Assembly (NCBI GenBank): GCA_035528375.1
Contig: DATKYS010000140.1
Location: 1-51,917, forward strand
Source of the DNA: a bacterium
GTDB lineage: Bacteria; RBG-13-66-14
DNA length: 51,917 nucleotides
Direction: 5' to 3'
In this document: positions 33,630 to 42,177 of the stretch, in pieces
Numbering within the stretch: the stretch's first letter is position 1
Layout: every line of letters begins with the position of its first letter
Notes under the pieces: model-generated
The model's database searches: none
Seen by the model: only the letters and a program-made list of their open reading frames with translations
What the model was told of the DNA's origin: nothing
Program-made: the position numbers and the translations under genes

Positions 33630-35909
33630 CTAGAAGGTTTGGGCGATGCTGAAGTGGAGGCGGCCCTTGGGCACGTCCTCGCTCCAGCCGTAGTCGAATC
33701 CCAGGAGCCCCACCATGGGGATGTCTATCCGGACGCCCACGCCGTAGCCGAAGACCAGGTCGCCCCAGTCAACCTCCGTCAGATTTCCCCAGGTGTTCCC
33801 CGAATCCAGAAAGGTCATGCCGTACACCATGTTCTCCACGATGGGGACGCGGTACTCGAGGTTGTAGTAGAGCTTGAAATTACCGCCGATGACGTTACCG
33901 TCCGAGTCGCGGGGCGAAAGGCTGAAGTCGTGGTAACCGCGGACGTCTGACCCGCCGGTGTAGAAGCGCTCGTAGACCGGGACCTTCTCCGTGTCGGAGT
34001 AGGAGTCTGCGAATCCCGCGTAGAGTCTCATCGCCAACGCCGTTTTCCAGAAGCCGGGGAAGTAGGTGGTGGCGTAGCCCGTTATCTTGTAGAAGTCCTG
34101 GTCCCCGCCGAAAGGGCCCCCGGCGACCTCGAAGCTCAGGTACTGGCGTGAGCCGGTGGTGGGGAAGAAGTAGTTGTCGCGTGTGTCCCGCATGAGGGAG
34201 AGGGTCACCGAACTGGTCAGCTTGGTGCCGGCGGCCTCCCGGGTGGACTCGCTGGCGTCGTCGTAGGGGTTGATGGTGTTCTCGGCGTAGTCGTACCGGA
34301 TCCGCCAGGAGGCGTCATCGCCCAGGGGGCGCCCCACGAGGCCGTAGAAGCCGAACTTGACCTGTTCGTAATCGAAGCGGGTCTGGACCGAGGAGTGGTA
34401 GGCGCCCGCACCGACGGCGGTGTGGGTGTCCAGGAACCAGGGCTCGAGGAAGGAGAGGGAAAGGTTGGACACGGTGGCGCCCAGGTCGGCCGAGAGGGTG
34501 AGCTCCTGACCCCCGCCCTTGGACTTCCAGATTTCGGGCAGCGCCTCGGTGTCGAAGTTGATCCATCCGATGGAGAAGTTGGCCATCAGGCCGTCCCGGG
34601 TGGAGTAACCGCCCCCCACCGAGATGCGCGTCGTCCCCTCGCGCTCCACCACCCGCACCGTGAGGTCAATGACCTTGGCCACCGGGTCTATCCGCCAGTC
34701 AGGGACGACGTTCTCGAAGTACTGCAGGTTGAAGATGCGCTCCAGGGAACGGCGGAAGGCCTTCCCGTCGAACACCTCGCCCGGGTAAATGGTGAACTCG
34801 CGCCGGATGACCTTGTCCTTGGTGAAGGTGTTGCCGACTATTTCGATCTTGCCCACCGTCGCCGGCTCGCCCTCGTCCAGGACCCAGTGGTACGTGACGG
34901 TGTTCGTCTCTTCGTCTATCTCCTTCGGTTCGTCTATCTGGAGGAAGACGTAGCCGTACTCCCAGTAGTCGTCGCGGATGGCCTCCAGGGAGGCTTCGTA
35001 GGCGCCGATGTCCAGGACGTCGCCCGGGGCGATCTGGAGGTCGCGCTCGATCCGGCGGTCGGACAGGATGTAATTCCCCTCCCAGGTCACGCCGCCGAAG
35101 TAGTACCGCTCGCCCTCGTAGATGGTGATCAGGATGTCCACCTCGTCCTCGGTGTCCGAGAAGTCGAGCTTGTAGTCCTCCACCCGGGCGTTCAGGTACC
35201 CGCCGTTGTTGTAGCCGTCCACGATGGCGGCGAGGTCGCTCTCGAACACCTTCTGATCGAAGGTCTCCGAGTTCCACCACTCGTCCTCGGAGAGCTGCAT
35301 GAAGAGGTTGCGTATCTCCCAGTCCGAGTAGGCCTCGTTGCCCTCGAAGGCGATGGTGCGGATCCAGATCTCGGAGCCCTCCTCGATGACGAACTTCACG
35401 TCCACCGTGCCGCCGGAGCCGGGCGAGGTCTCGGGGGTGACGCGGCAGTGGATGAGCCCCTTCTCGTCGGCCATGTCCTCGATAGCCAGCACGGCCGTGT
35501 TCAGGACCGACGGGTCGAGGGGTTGACCGCTCTTGACCCGGCTCTCGATGGCATCGGCCACGTCGTCCTCGTTGAGCTCCTCCACGCCGACGTAGGACAC
35601 GACGCCGATGGTCCCCCGTTCCACCACCTCGAAGATGAGCTTTACCCCGTCCTCGTAGGGCTCCGTCAGGACGGCGACGTCGTCGAAGACACCCTGATCG
35701 AATAGACGGGTGATGTCGGCGGCGACGGCGTCGGGGTCCAGGGGCTGGCCGACGCGCGAGGAGACGCGCTCGAAGACGTACTGGTCGTCGTAGATGCGGT
35801 TGCCGCGGACCTCCATGGCGCGGATGACGGGCGCCTGGTCCTGCGCGTGGGCTGTCGCACCGAGGAGGAGGACGACAAAAAGGGCGTAAACGGGGCCTTT
35901 TATGGGCAT
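33630..35909 (-). CDS. bamA: Outer-membrane protein assembly factor BamA
   Basis: 759 residues. Signal peptide (about 1-22, ATAHA then QDQ), five POTRA domains (about 25-425: IRAMEVRGNRIYDDQYVFE, GTIGVVSYVGVEELNEDDV, IRTIAFEGNEAYSDWEIRN, YFGGVTWEGNYILSDRRIE, VGKIEIVGNTFTKDKVIRR), and a 16-strand barrel (about 430-759) ending in SIAQTF with the usual terminal phenylalanine. BamA inserts beta-barrel proteins into the outer membrane. It is the first gene of the minus-strand run through skp, lpxD, lpxC and fabZ to lpxA. Confidence 0.97.
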   Translation of the reverse strand: MPIKGPVYALFVVLLLGATAHAQDQAPVIRAMEVRGNRIYDDQYVFERVSSRVGQPLDPDAVAADITRLFDQGVFDDVAVLTEPYEDGVKLIFEVVERGTIGVVSYVGVEELNEDDVADAIESRVKSGQPLDPSVLNTAVLAIEDMADEKGLIHCRVTPETSPGSGGTVDVKFVIEEGSEIWIRTIAFEGNEAYSDWEIRNLFMQLSEDEWWNSETFDQKVFESDLAAIVDGYNNGGYLNARVEDYKLDFSDTEDEVDILITIYEGERYYFGGVTWEGNYILSDRRIERDLQIAPGDVLDIGAYEASLEAIRDDYWEYGYVFLQIDEPKEIDEETNTVTYHWVLDEGEPATVGKIEIVGNTFTKDKVIRREFTIYPGEVFDGKAFRRSLERIFNLQYFENVVPDWRIDPVAKVIDLTVRVVEREGTTRISVGGGYSTRDGLMANFSIGWINFDTEALPEIWKSKGGGQELTLSADLGATVSNLSLSFLEPWFLDTHTAVGAGAYHSSVQTRFDYEQVKFGFYGLVGRPLGDDASWRIRYDYAENTINPYDDASESTREAAGTKLTSSVTLSLMRDTRDNYFFPTTGSRQYLSFEVAGGPFGGDQDFYKITGYATTYFPGFWKTALAMRLYAGFADSYSDTEKVPVYERFYTGGSDVRGYHDFSLSPRDSDGNVIGGNFKLYYNLEYRVPIVENMVYGMTFLDSGNTWGNLTEVDWGDLVFGYGVGVRIDIPMVGLLGFDYGWSEDVPKGRLHFSIAQTF

Positions 35910-36076
35910 GATTGCGACGGCGTTCCGACGGATGGTGTTGTGGCAGGCGATTTTGCCACGTCGGCCGAGGGGCTGTCAACCTCGGAGGAAGGCCCGGATT
36001 AAAAAGACGAGGGTTCCCGTCGTCCGAGCCCCCCTTCAATACGCAGACGACGTCAAATGGTGCCCGCCGACAAGTC

Positions 36077-36104
36077 TTGACGGGAGGGTGGTCCGGGGTA
36101 TATG
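36077..36104 (+). promoter_or_regulatory. Sigma70-type promoter
   Basis: TTGACG (36077-36082), 16-base spacer, TATATG (36099-36104), 20 bases ahead of the lipoprotein gene at 36124. It lies in the divergent gap between bamA and that gene. Confidence 0.6.
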
Positions 36105-36123
36105 TTGGTCGCTCGGGAGGACT

Positions 36124-37023
36124 ATGCGGCGCTCTCTTCTCATCTCATCGTCGCTCCTCGCGGCGCTCCTCGTCCCGGGCTGCGACACGCCCTCGGGACC
36201 CGCCTCTCCGGCGGAACTCGGCTATCTCTGGGCGCGGGCCCTGGCCGACCCCGTGGCCGGGGACTGGAACCCAGACACCCCCTGCTCGGGCGTTTCGGGC
36301 GTCGTGGACCCGGACGGACTTCTCACCGACTCCGGTCTCTTCGAGAGCCGCTGGCTCCTCTACTACCGCGGCGCGGAGGCGTACCTGGAGGTGACCGTGG
36401 ACCCATCCGGCGGGATTTCCACCCGGGAGGTAGACCTGGCCGGCGCTCACGGAGAGGAAGCGGAGGTTCCGCAGTCCAAGGATTCGCCGGGTATCATGGA
36501 TTCGGTGAGGGCCTATGTCGAGTCCGAGGGACTTCTGCCGCCGCCGACGGTGCTCCGGCGGGTCGGGATGGGGCTCCTCGCTTCGACGGGGGCCGACGCG
36601 TCGTGGAAAATCGAGGCGGGCTACGACTACCCGACGCCCATCTGCGGTGACTGGGCCGGCGAGGATTCTGGGGCGGCGGTGGACTTCATGCTCACCGAGC
36701 TCGACTACGTGGACCACTTCCGCTTGACCATCGAGGTGGCGGGGGCGGACGAGACCTTCGTCATCGAGCGGATGGTCCCACGCGACACCGACGATGACGA
36801 TTATCTGGACTGGTTCGGCGCCACGGCCTACTTCTGGGACGACACCCTCAAGCTGCGGGTGGACGGCTACCTGGACCCCTTCACCGGCCACGTGGACGGG
36901 ACTTGGTCCTGGGAAGCATTCCCCCTGGAGGACTCCGGCGTGTGGGAGGCCGACCGGGTACGTTTCGACTACTGCCCCGTTCTGGAGCTTTACGTGAACC
37001 CGGGAACGGGCGAAGTGGAATAG
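36124..37023 (+). CDS. Predicted lipoprotein, function unknown
   Basis: 299 residues. The frame is open further upstream, but ATG at 36124 has CGGGAGG five bases ahead and starts a signal peptide with lipobox LLVPGC. The mature protein is acidic with repeated beta-type segments (LYYRGAEAYLEVTVDPSGG, DFMLTELDYVDHFRLTIEV). The first 100 residues line up with the lipoprotein at 2206-2874 (W-A-R-x2-A-D, W-x-P-D-x2-C, G-V-x2-D-x2-G-L). No known family. Divergent from bamA. Confidence 0.72.
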   Translation: MRRSLLISSSLLAALLVPGCDTPSGPASPAELGYLWARALADPVAGDWNPDTPCSGVSGVVDPDGLLTDSGLFESRWLLYYRGAEAYLEVTVDPSGGISTREVDLAGAHGEEAEVPQSKDSPGIMDSVRAYVESEGLLPPPTVLRRVGMGLLASTGADASWKIEAGYDYPTPICGDWAGEDSGAAVDFMLTELDYVDHFRLTIEVAGADETFVIERMVPRDTDDDDYLDWFGATAYFWDDTLKLRVDGYLDPFTGHVDGTWSWEAFPLEDSGVWEADRVRFDYCPVLELYVNPGTGEVE

Positions 37024-37079
37024 ACGGCAGGCGGGTTTCCATGCCCACCCGTCCGGTCATCCGCCGCCTTGTGCCTGAA

Positions 37080-37205
37080 TGTAGGGTGGGGACTTCAGTC
37101 CCCGCCGTTTTCACGTTCCCAGCCCCGACCCTCACCCTAGCCCTCTCCCTAGAAGGGAGAGGGAATACGCGGGCCGACCTGAAGGTCGGCCCCTACGAGG
37201 GTGAT
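37080..37205. repeat. Dispersed palindromic modules
   Basis: Contains GTAGGGTGGGGACTTCAGTCCCCGCC, the CCCTCACCCT module with CTCTCCCTAGAAGGGAGAGG, and CGGGCCGACCTGAAGG with TCGGCCCCTACG (near 37170-37197). No gene in the 37024-37276 gap. Confidence 0.7.
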
Positions 37206-37225
37206 TCGTCGAGGGCGCCATATTT

Positions 37226-37256
37226 AAAAGGGCGGGCCCCTGAGCCCGCCCCTTTT
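37226..37256. terminator. Bidirectional rho-independent terminator
   Basis: GGGCGGGC (37230-37237) and GCCCGCCC (37244-37251) arms flanked by AAAA and TTTT, so it can act on both strands: after the stomatin-like gene (minus) and after the lipoprotein gene at 36124 (plus). Confidence 0.85.
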
Positions 37257-37276
37257 ACCGTTTCCGGTGACGCGGC

Positions 37277-38377
37277 CTACTTCTTCACCGGCGGGGTGAA
37301 CTTCCACAGGTCGGTCAGCGTGCCGACGCTACCCAACACGTTGGTGAGCTCCAGCGGGAAGAAGACCTTGTTGGCCTCGCCCTGGGAAATCTCGTTGAGG
37401 GTGTCCATGTAACGCAGGGCCACGAGGTATCCGGGGGCGACGGAGGCGTCCACGGCGGTCTTGATGAGCTCGATGGCGGCGGCCTCGGCCTCGGCGCGGA
37501 TGCGGCGGGCGTCGGCGTCACCCGCGGCTTCCAGGACCTGCTTCTGCTTGTAACCCTCGGCGGTGAGGATGGCCTCCTGCTTCATGCCCTCGGCGCGGGC
37601 GATGCGGCTCTCGCGGTCGCCCTCGGCGCGCAGGATGGCGGACCGCTTATCGCCCTCGGCTTCGAGGATCTTCGCGCGGCGCTCACGCTCGGCGGTGGAC
37701 TGCATCTGCATCGCCGCATCAATTTCGGGCGGGGGCGTGATGTCCTGCAGCTCCACGCGGTTGACCTTGACGCCCCACTTGTCCGTGGCCTCGTCGAGGA
37801 CCAGCCGCAGCTTGTTGTTGATGACGTCGCGGCTGATGAGCGTCTCGTCCAGGTCCAGCTCGCCCATCACGTTACGCATGGTGGTCTGGGTCAGCTTCTC
37901 GATGGCCTCGGGGAGATTGCGAATCTCGTAGAGCGCCTTGGGCGGGTCGGTTATCTGGAAGTACAACAGCGCGTTGACCTGCATGCGGACGTTGTCTTTG
38001 GTGATGACCGCCTGGGAGGGGAAGTCGAAGACCTGCTCGCGGAGGTCCACCCGGTCGTTGAATTCACGCTGGGTGTAGGTGCGCCCGCGTATGTTGACGT
38101 TGCGGGTCCAAAGCACCCGGCGCGGCTTGTCTATGATCGGGATGATCAGGTGCAGGCCGCTCTTCAGGGTTTTCGCGTACTTGCCCAGGCGCTCGATGAC
38201 CATCACCTCGGCCTGCTTGACCACCTTGAACCCGGCGATGGCGAAGACCAGCAGGAACAGAAATATCGCGCCCAGGGCGATGATCGTCCCGATGCTCAGG
38301 CCGCCCGTGTCCGCGGCGAAGCTGGCCGTGGCCAGGCCCAGCACCGAGGCGGGGACCAGATAGCGCAGTTTCAGCAA
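37277..38377 (-). CDS. qmcA: SPFH/stomatin-like membrane protein
   Basis: 366 residues. TTG at 38377 has GGAGGTG seven bases ahead. N-terminal helix, then a membrane anchor (IIALGAIFLFLLVFAIAGF), then the SPFH domain (about 50-230: VMVIERLGKYAKTLKSGLHL, FPSQAVITKDNVRMQVNALL, PPKALYEIRNLPEAIEKLTQ, GVKVNRVELQDITPP). The C-terminal helix is a charged coiled coil (AERERRAKILEAEGDKR, RIARAEGMKQEAILTAEGYK). Such proteins form ring assemblies at membrane microdomains and protect or regulate membrane proteases. It follows an NfeD gene, the classical pairing. Confidence 0.93.
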   Translation of the reverse strand: MLKLRYLVPASVLGLATASFAADTGGLSIGTIIALGAIFLFLLVFAIAGFKVVKQAEVMVIERLGKYAKTLKSGLHLIIPIIDKPRRVLWTRNVNIRGRTYTQREFNDRVDLREQVFDFPSQAVITKDNVRMQVNALLYFQITDPPKALYEIRNLPEAIEKLTQTTMRNVMGELDLDETLISRDVINNKLRLVLDEATDKWGVKVNRVELQDITPPPEIDAAMQMQSTAERERRAKILEAEGDKRSAILRAEGDRESRIARAEGMKQEAILTAEGYKQKQVLEAAGDADARRIRAEAEAAAIELIKTAVDASVAPGYLVALRYMDTLNEISQGEANKVFFPLELTNVLGSVGTLTDLWKFTPPVKK

Positions 38378-38444
38378 ATCACACCTCCGTCACGGTCGTA
38401 GAGAGGTTTTTGGACTAAAAAAAGAGGGGTCCGGCGGCGCCGGG

Positions 38445-38897
38445 TCATTCGCCCTCGTGGGGGGCGATGATGAACTTGATGCCGTCCAGGCCGATGAGCT
38501 TGACCCGCCGCCCGATCTCGAAGGATGTGCCGTCGTCCTTGGGCCATACGGCGCCCCATTCCTCGCCGCCCACCTTGACGTAGCCCCGCCGGTCGTAGCT
38601 CACCGGCTGGGTGACGATGCCGGTCTTGCCCACCAGGGCCTCGATGTTGGTCTTGGTGTCCTCGGTGTGGGCGACCTTTTCGGCCTTGACGAAGAATTTG
38701 CGGGTCAGGAAGAGAAACATGCCACCGGCCAGGACGAAGACGGCTATCTGCCAGACGACGGCCATGCCGGTGAGGGACACGGCGGCGGTGAGCATCCCCG
38801 CCACGCCGAAGGGCAGGAGGAAGAAGCCGGGGACCACGATTTCGGCCACGGCCAGGAGGAACCCGGCGATGAGCCACAGGTGCCATGCTTGAATCAT
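38445..38897 (-). CDS. nfeD: NfeD-like membrane protein
   Basis: 150 residues. Four hydrophobic helices (about 5-70), then an OB-fold domain (about 85-148: ALVGKTGIVTQPVSYDRRGY, VKVGGEEWGAVW, VKLIGLDGIKFIIAP). The ATG is preceded by AAGGAG. NfeD proteins partner stomatins; the stomatin gene lies 67 bases downstream. This is the short form without the ClpP-like protease domain. Confidence 0.93.
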   Translation of the reverse strand: MIQAWHLWLIAGFLLAVAEIVVPGFFLLPFGVAGMLTAAVSLTGMAVVWQIAVFVLAGGMFLFLTRKFFVKAEKVAHTEDTKTNIEALVGKTGIVTQPVSYDRRGYVKVGGEEWGAVWPKDDGTSFEIGRRVKLIGLDGIKFIIAPHEGE

Positions 38898-38975
38898 GGG
38901 CGCTCCTTGGAGAAAACTTATCCAGTTTACCCTTGTATTATACCGGGTCGGGGGGAAAAAAACAGCGAGGAAGTT

Positions 38976-39650
38976 TTAGTCGTCCAGTAGATCGGGCCGG
39001 AGCCGGCGCGTGCGATCGAGGGCCCGCTCGCGGCGCCACTCCTTCACCGCCCCGTGGTCGCCGGAGAGCAGCACCTCGGGGACGGTCATCCCCCGAAACG
39101 CCGCCGGCCGGGTGTACCAGGGGCAGTCCAGGAGCCCCTCGCCCTCGAAGGAATCCTCCAGGGCCGCCTCGGCGTCGGAGAGGACGCCGGGGATGAGCCG
39201 CACCGCCGCCTCCACCGCCGCCAGCGCCACCAGCTCCCCCCCTGACAGGACGAAATCCCCCAGCGACAGCTCCAGGTCCGCCAGCGTCCGCACCCGCTCG
39301 TCCACGCCCTTGTAGCGGCCGCAGATGAAGACCAGGTGCTCGGCCAGCGAGAGCTCCCGGGCCAGGGGGTGGTCCAGCACACGCCCGCCGGGATCGGTGA
39401 GAATCACCCTGGACTCCGGCCGCCGAAGGTCCTCCACCGCGGCGAAGATGGGCTCGGGCTTCAGGAGCATCCCCGCCCCGCCGCCGAAGGGCTCGTCGTC
39501 GGCCAGGTGGTGGTCCCCGCCGCAGTAGTCCTTCAAGTCCACCGCGCTCAGGCGGGCCAGACCCTTCTCCTGGGAGCGCCCGGCGATGGACGTCTCCAGG
39601 TATGCCCACACCGGGCCGGGGAAGAGGGTGATGATGTCGGCTTCGAACAT
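38976..39650 (-). CDS. trmD: tRNA (guanine-N1)-methyltransferase
   Basis: 224 residues. TrmD methylates G37 next to the anticodon, preventing frameshifts. The deep-knot SPOUT domain has FEADIITLFPG at the start, EPFGGGAGMLLKPEPIF, HLVFICGRYKGVDERV and LGDFVLSGGE. The C-terminal domain is shortened (family often 230-255). The ATG overlaps the stop of the gene at 39650 (TGATG). It is separate from rpsP and rplS, its usual neighbours in other bacteria. Confidence 0.95.
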   Translation of the reverse strand: MFEADIITLFPGPVWAYLETSIAGRSQEKGLARLSAVDLKDYCGGDHHLADDEPFGGGAGMLLKPEPIFAAVEDLRRPESRVILTDPGGRVLDHPLARELSLAEHLVFICGRYKGVDERVRTLADLELSLGDFVLSGGELVALAAVEAAVRLIPGVLSDAEAALEDSFEGEGLLDCPWYTRPAAFRGMTVPEVLLSGDHGAVKEWRRERALDRTRRLRPDLLDD

Positions 39651-40306
39651 CAGGGTGCGACGACAAGCTCGATGCCGTCCTCGACGTAGTAGTCGTGGCC
39701 GTTGACGGTGACCGGCCCCAGCGGCTGGTAGCCCCAGAGGTGGAAGCTGATGCGGCCCGCGGGCGGCGCCGGCACCGTGCCCCAGTCCTCCCCGTTGACC
39801 GACGCCGGCAGGTTGGCCTCGGGGTTCTTATTTAAAATAACCAGTTGGGAGAATTTTTCGGGCAGGTACGGCCGCACCGTGGGAAGCCCCACGTCCTGCA
39901 TGGCGTAGAGGCCGTAGTCGTCGCGGAGCCAGACGACGATGTGGACCGCCTGCCAGCGGGAGAAGCTCCCGGTGCGCTCCACCTTGTCCCACCGGGGCTG
40001 GAAGCCGTCGGCGTCGGTGACCTCGGCCCCGGGGCGGATGTACAGCGGCGAGGAGAAGCCTTTCTCGGAGCGGAACTCGGCCAGGCCCAGGTACTCCACG
40101 TCGGCCGACATCTCCTTCAGCCCCACGGTGAGCTCGTTGAAGTCGAAGCCGCCCCACTCCAGCACGATACTGTCGCCGACGGCGGTGGCGTTGACGCGGA
40201 AGTTCAGGATGCCTATCTCCTCGAAGTGGTAGAGCGCCGCGTCGTAGGAGAGCTCCGCCCCCGCAGCGAAGCAGAGGATGAGCATGAAAACGGCGGTCGT
40301 CCGCAT
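39650..40306 (-). CDS. Secreted hypothetical protein
   Basis: 218 residues with a signal peptide (to about AAGA). It is rich in beta strands and aromatics (GDSIVLEWGGFDFNEL, FSRWQAVHIVVWLRDDYGLY), suggesting an extracytoplasmic beta-sandwich domain, with a carbohydrate-binding-like character. No family recognised. ATG at 40306 is preceded by GAGGG. It begins just after murI ends and overlaps trmD, so murI, this gene and trmD form one operon. Confidence 0.65.
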   Translation of the reverse strand: MRTTAVFMLILCFAAGAELSYDAALYHFEEIGILNFRVNATAVGDSIVLEWGGFDFNELTVGLKEMSADVEYLGLAEFRSEKGFSSPLYIRPGAEVTDADGFQPRWDKVERTGSFSRWQAVHIVVWLRDDYGLYAMQDVGLPTVRPYLPEKFSQLVILNKNPEANLPASVNGEDWGTVPAPPAGRISFHLWGYQPLGPVTVNGHDYYVEDGIELVVAP

Positions 40307-40317
40307 GGGCCCTCGAA

Positions 40318-41157
40318 TCAGGAAAAGCTCTCCAGGTCCACGATTTTCAGCTCCCCCACCGGCCCCGCGAAGAAGTTCTGTGCGATGGCGAGGAAGGTCT
40401 CCGAAACGTCGGTGGCGTGGAAGGCGTGACCGCCGCCGGAGCCGGAGAAGTTGGCCAGCCCGTTGGCGTCCAAGAGCTCGTCCACGGCGCGGGCCGTCTC
40501 CTCGGCCGAGTCCACCAGCGTCACCCTCTCGCCCATGGCCTGGGCGATGACGTCCTTCAACAGCGGGTAGTGGGTGCAGCCGAGGACCAGGGTGTCCACG
40601 CCCTCGCGGCGGAGCGGCTCCAGGTAACTTTGGGCGACCCAGCGCGGGACGGGGCCGGTCAGCCAGCCCTCCTCGGCCAGGGGGACGAAGAGGGGGCAGG
40701 GGCGCGAATGGACCGTCGCGTCCGGCCTCAGGCGGTGGATGGCCTCCTCGTAGCTGCCGCTGGCGACGGTGGTGCGCGTTCCGATGACGCCGATGACGCC
40801 GGTTTTCGTCTGGGCGACGGCGGCCCGAGCCCCGGGCTCCACCACCCCCACCAGGGGTAGCTTCGCCTCTCGCGCGAGTGTGGGCAGCGCCGCGGCGCTG
40901 GCCGTGTTGCAGGCGACCACCACGAGCTTGACCCGCATACCGGCGAAGAAGGCCAGGGCCTGGCGCGTGTAGTGGATGATGGTGGCCGGGGATTTGCCGC
41001 CGTAGGGCACCCGCGCCGTGTCGCCCAGGTACACCAGGGTTTCGCGGGGCAGGCGCTCGACCACCGCCCGGGCCACGGTCAACCCGCCGACGCCGGAGTC
41101 GAAAATGCCGATGGGTGCGCCGGGATCGATAATTTGTTCGTTTATCTTAGTTTTCAC
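40318..41157 (-). CDS. murI: Glutamate racemase
   Basis: 279 residues. MurI makes D-glutamate for peptidoglycan. The two catalytic cysteines lie in VVVACNTASAAALP and LVLGCTHYPLL, and the N-terminus has IGIFDSGVGGLTVARAV with the phosphate-binding serine. GTG at 41157 is used; TTG at 41166 is an alternative and neither has a clear ribosome site. It precedes the 39650 gene and trmD on the same strand. Confidence 0.95.
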   Translation of the reverse strand: MKTKINEQIIDPGAPIGIFDSGVGGLTVARAVVERLPRETLVYLGDTARVPYGGKSPATIIHYTRQALAFFAGMRVKLVVVACNTASAAALPTLAREAKLPLVGVVEPGARAAVAQTKTGVIGVIGTRTTVASGSYEEAIHRLRPDATVHSRPCPLFVPLAEEGWLTGPVPRWVAQSYLEPLRREGVDTLVLGCTHYPLLKDVIAQAMGERVTLVDSAEETARAVDELLDANGLANFSGSGGGHAFHATDVSETFLAIAQNFFAGPVGELKIVDLESFS

Positions 41158-41202
41158 TTTGGACAAATAATAGCATACTGCAGTTCAGTCGGCACACGAT
41201 AT

Positions 41203-41221
41203 AAAAAAGGCGGTCAACGCC
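41203..41221 (-). terminator. Rho-independent terminator of the Panacea toxin-antitoxin pair
   Basis: Minus-strand GGCG and CGCC arms with a five-base loop, followed by TTTTTT (41203-41208), 16 bases after the stop of the gene at 41237. Confidence 0.65.
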
Positions 41222-41236
41222 GCTAATTTATGATCA

Positions 41237-41680
41237 TCATGTGTGTTTTAATTCAGAAGGACATACTTCATGCTCCGGATCCCAAAAAATGACATTAAAA
41301 ACACCTTCTACCAGTAACCCCCAAATTCGTTCTTCGCCAGATAGTCTGAAACGGACAATTTCATCTTGTTGTATCCTTAATTCGTCTATTAAAATACCTT
41401 GAGCTTCTGTAATAATATTTTCTAATGGGATGGACTTTGCTGGGTGATTACCTCTGAGTAATTCTTTCCATTTTAATTTTTCAAATTCTTTAACCTTCCG
41501 TATAATTTCTAGTAGCTTTACTCTTTGAATACTAGACCAACACCATTTACCATCTAGTTGTAAATAACTAAAAGACCATTTTGGATTTAATTCATAATAT
41601 GCTGAAGGATTATACTCAATCGAAGGTTGTTTTTTAAACGTTTTTGGGTGTTCAATGTTTGGTCTCTTACTCTTTTTCAT
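41237..41680 (-). CDS. Putative toxin of a Panacea-type toxin-antitoxin pair
   Basis: 147 residues, AT-rich unlike its neighbours. The fold is not obvious, but the C-terminal part (RLSGEERIWGLLVEGVF then VIFWDPEHEVCPSELKHT) resembles a small-protein family often encoded next to Panacea (DUF4065) antitoxins; that judgement is from memory of similar proteins. The start follows the antitoxin stop by two bases. The target is unknown. GC well below the flanking ruvB and murI suggests recent transfer. Confidence 0.6.
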   Translation of the reverse strand: MKKSKRPNIEHPKTFKKQPSIEYNPSAYYELNPKWSFSYLQLDGKWCWSSIQRVKLLEIIRKVKEFEKLKWKELLRGNHPAKSIPLENIITEAQGILIDELRIQQDEIVRFRLSGEERIWGLLVEGVFNVIFWDPEHEVCPSELKHT

Positions 41681-41682
41681 GT

Positions 41683-42120
41683 TTATTTAAGTGATATCCT
41701 CGTATAATATTCCTTCATGGATTCTAATGTTATCTCGTTGTTAGAGTGTTCTGTGGGTGCTAAGCCTTCACGGGCCTTTTTCCACGGGTCCTCTGAATGA
41801 CTCAAATCAACAAGCCACTGGGTGTGTTTCTTACCGTAGAAAGAAAGAACCGCATCAATAGTTTCTTTCTGAATGCTTGATAAATTGATTGTATTACCAT
41901 CCAAGCATTCCTTAATGACAAACATACCCTTATGCCTTTTATATAAGTTGGGAATGACAGGGCCAAAAGTCCACGCTTCGATGCGCTCATTAAAAAGAGG
42001 CGCATCATCCCAGACTAGCGACCATGCTTGGCAGTAATAGGCGAGCTTTTGTAAGCGCATCGTGGTGATTTCACCAGTCTTGCGTAGAATATAAGCTGCC
42101 GCATCGAATACTGTAGCCAA
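41683..42120 (-). CDS. Panacea-domain (SocA-like) antitoxin
   Basis: 145 residues. The start of the Panacea domain is clear: RLQKLAYYCQAWSLVWDDAP, with PLFNERIEAWTFGPVIPNLY. Panacea antitoxins (SocA, PanA) neutralise several unrelated toxins; SocA acts as a proteolytic adaptor. TTG at 42120 is the start, with AGGAGG eight bases ahead. The gene and its partner are AT-rich and inserted between ruvB and murI, with their own promoter and terminator. Confidence 0.85.
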   Translation of the reverse strand: MATVFDAAAYILRKTGEITTMRLQKLAYYCQAWSLVWDDAPLFNERIEAWTFGPVIPNLYKRHKGMFVIKECLDGNTINLSSIQKETIDAVLSFYGKKHTQWLVDLSHSEDPWKKAREGLAPTEHSNNEITLESMKEYYTRISLK

Positions 42121-42146
42121 TTGCCACCTCCTTGATGTTAAACAAC

Positions 42147-42174
42147 ACTAGAATAAAAACGAAGAATTTGTCAA
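42147..42174 (-). promoter_or_regulatory. Promoter of the toxin-antitoxin pair
   Basis: Minus strand: TTGACA (42169-42174), 16-base spacer, TCTAGT (42147-42152), just upstream of the antitoxin start and directly downstream of the ruvB stop. Confidence 0.6.
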
Positions 42175-42177
42175 TCT

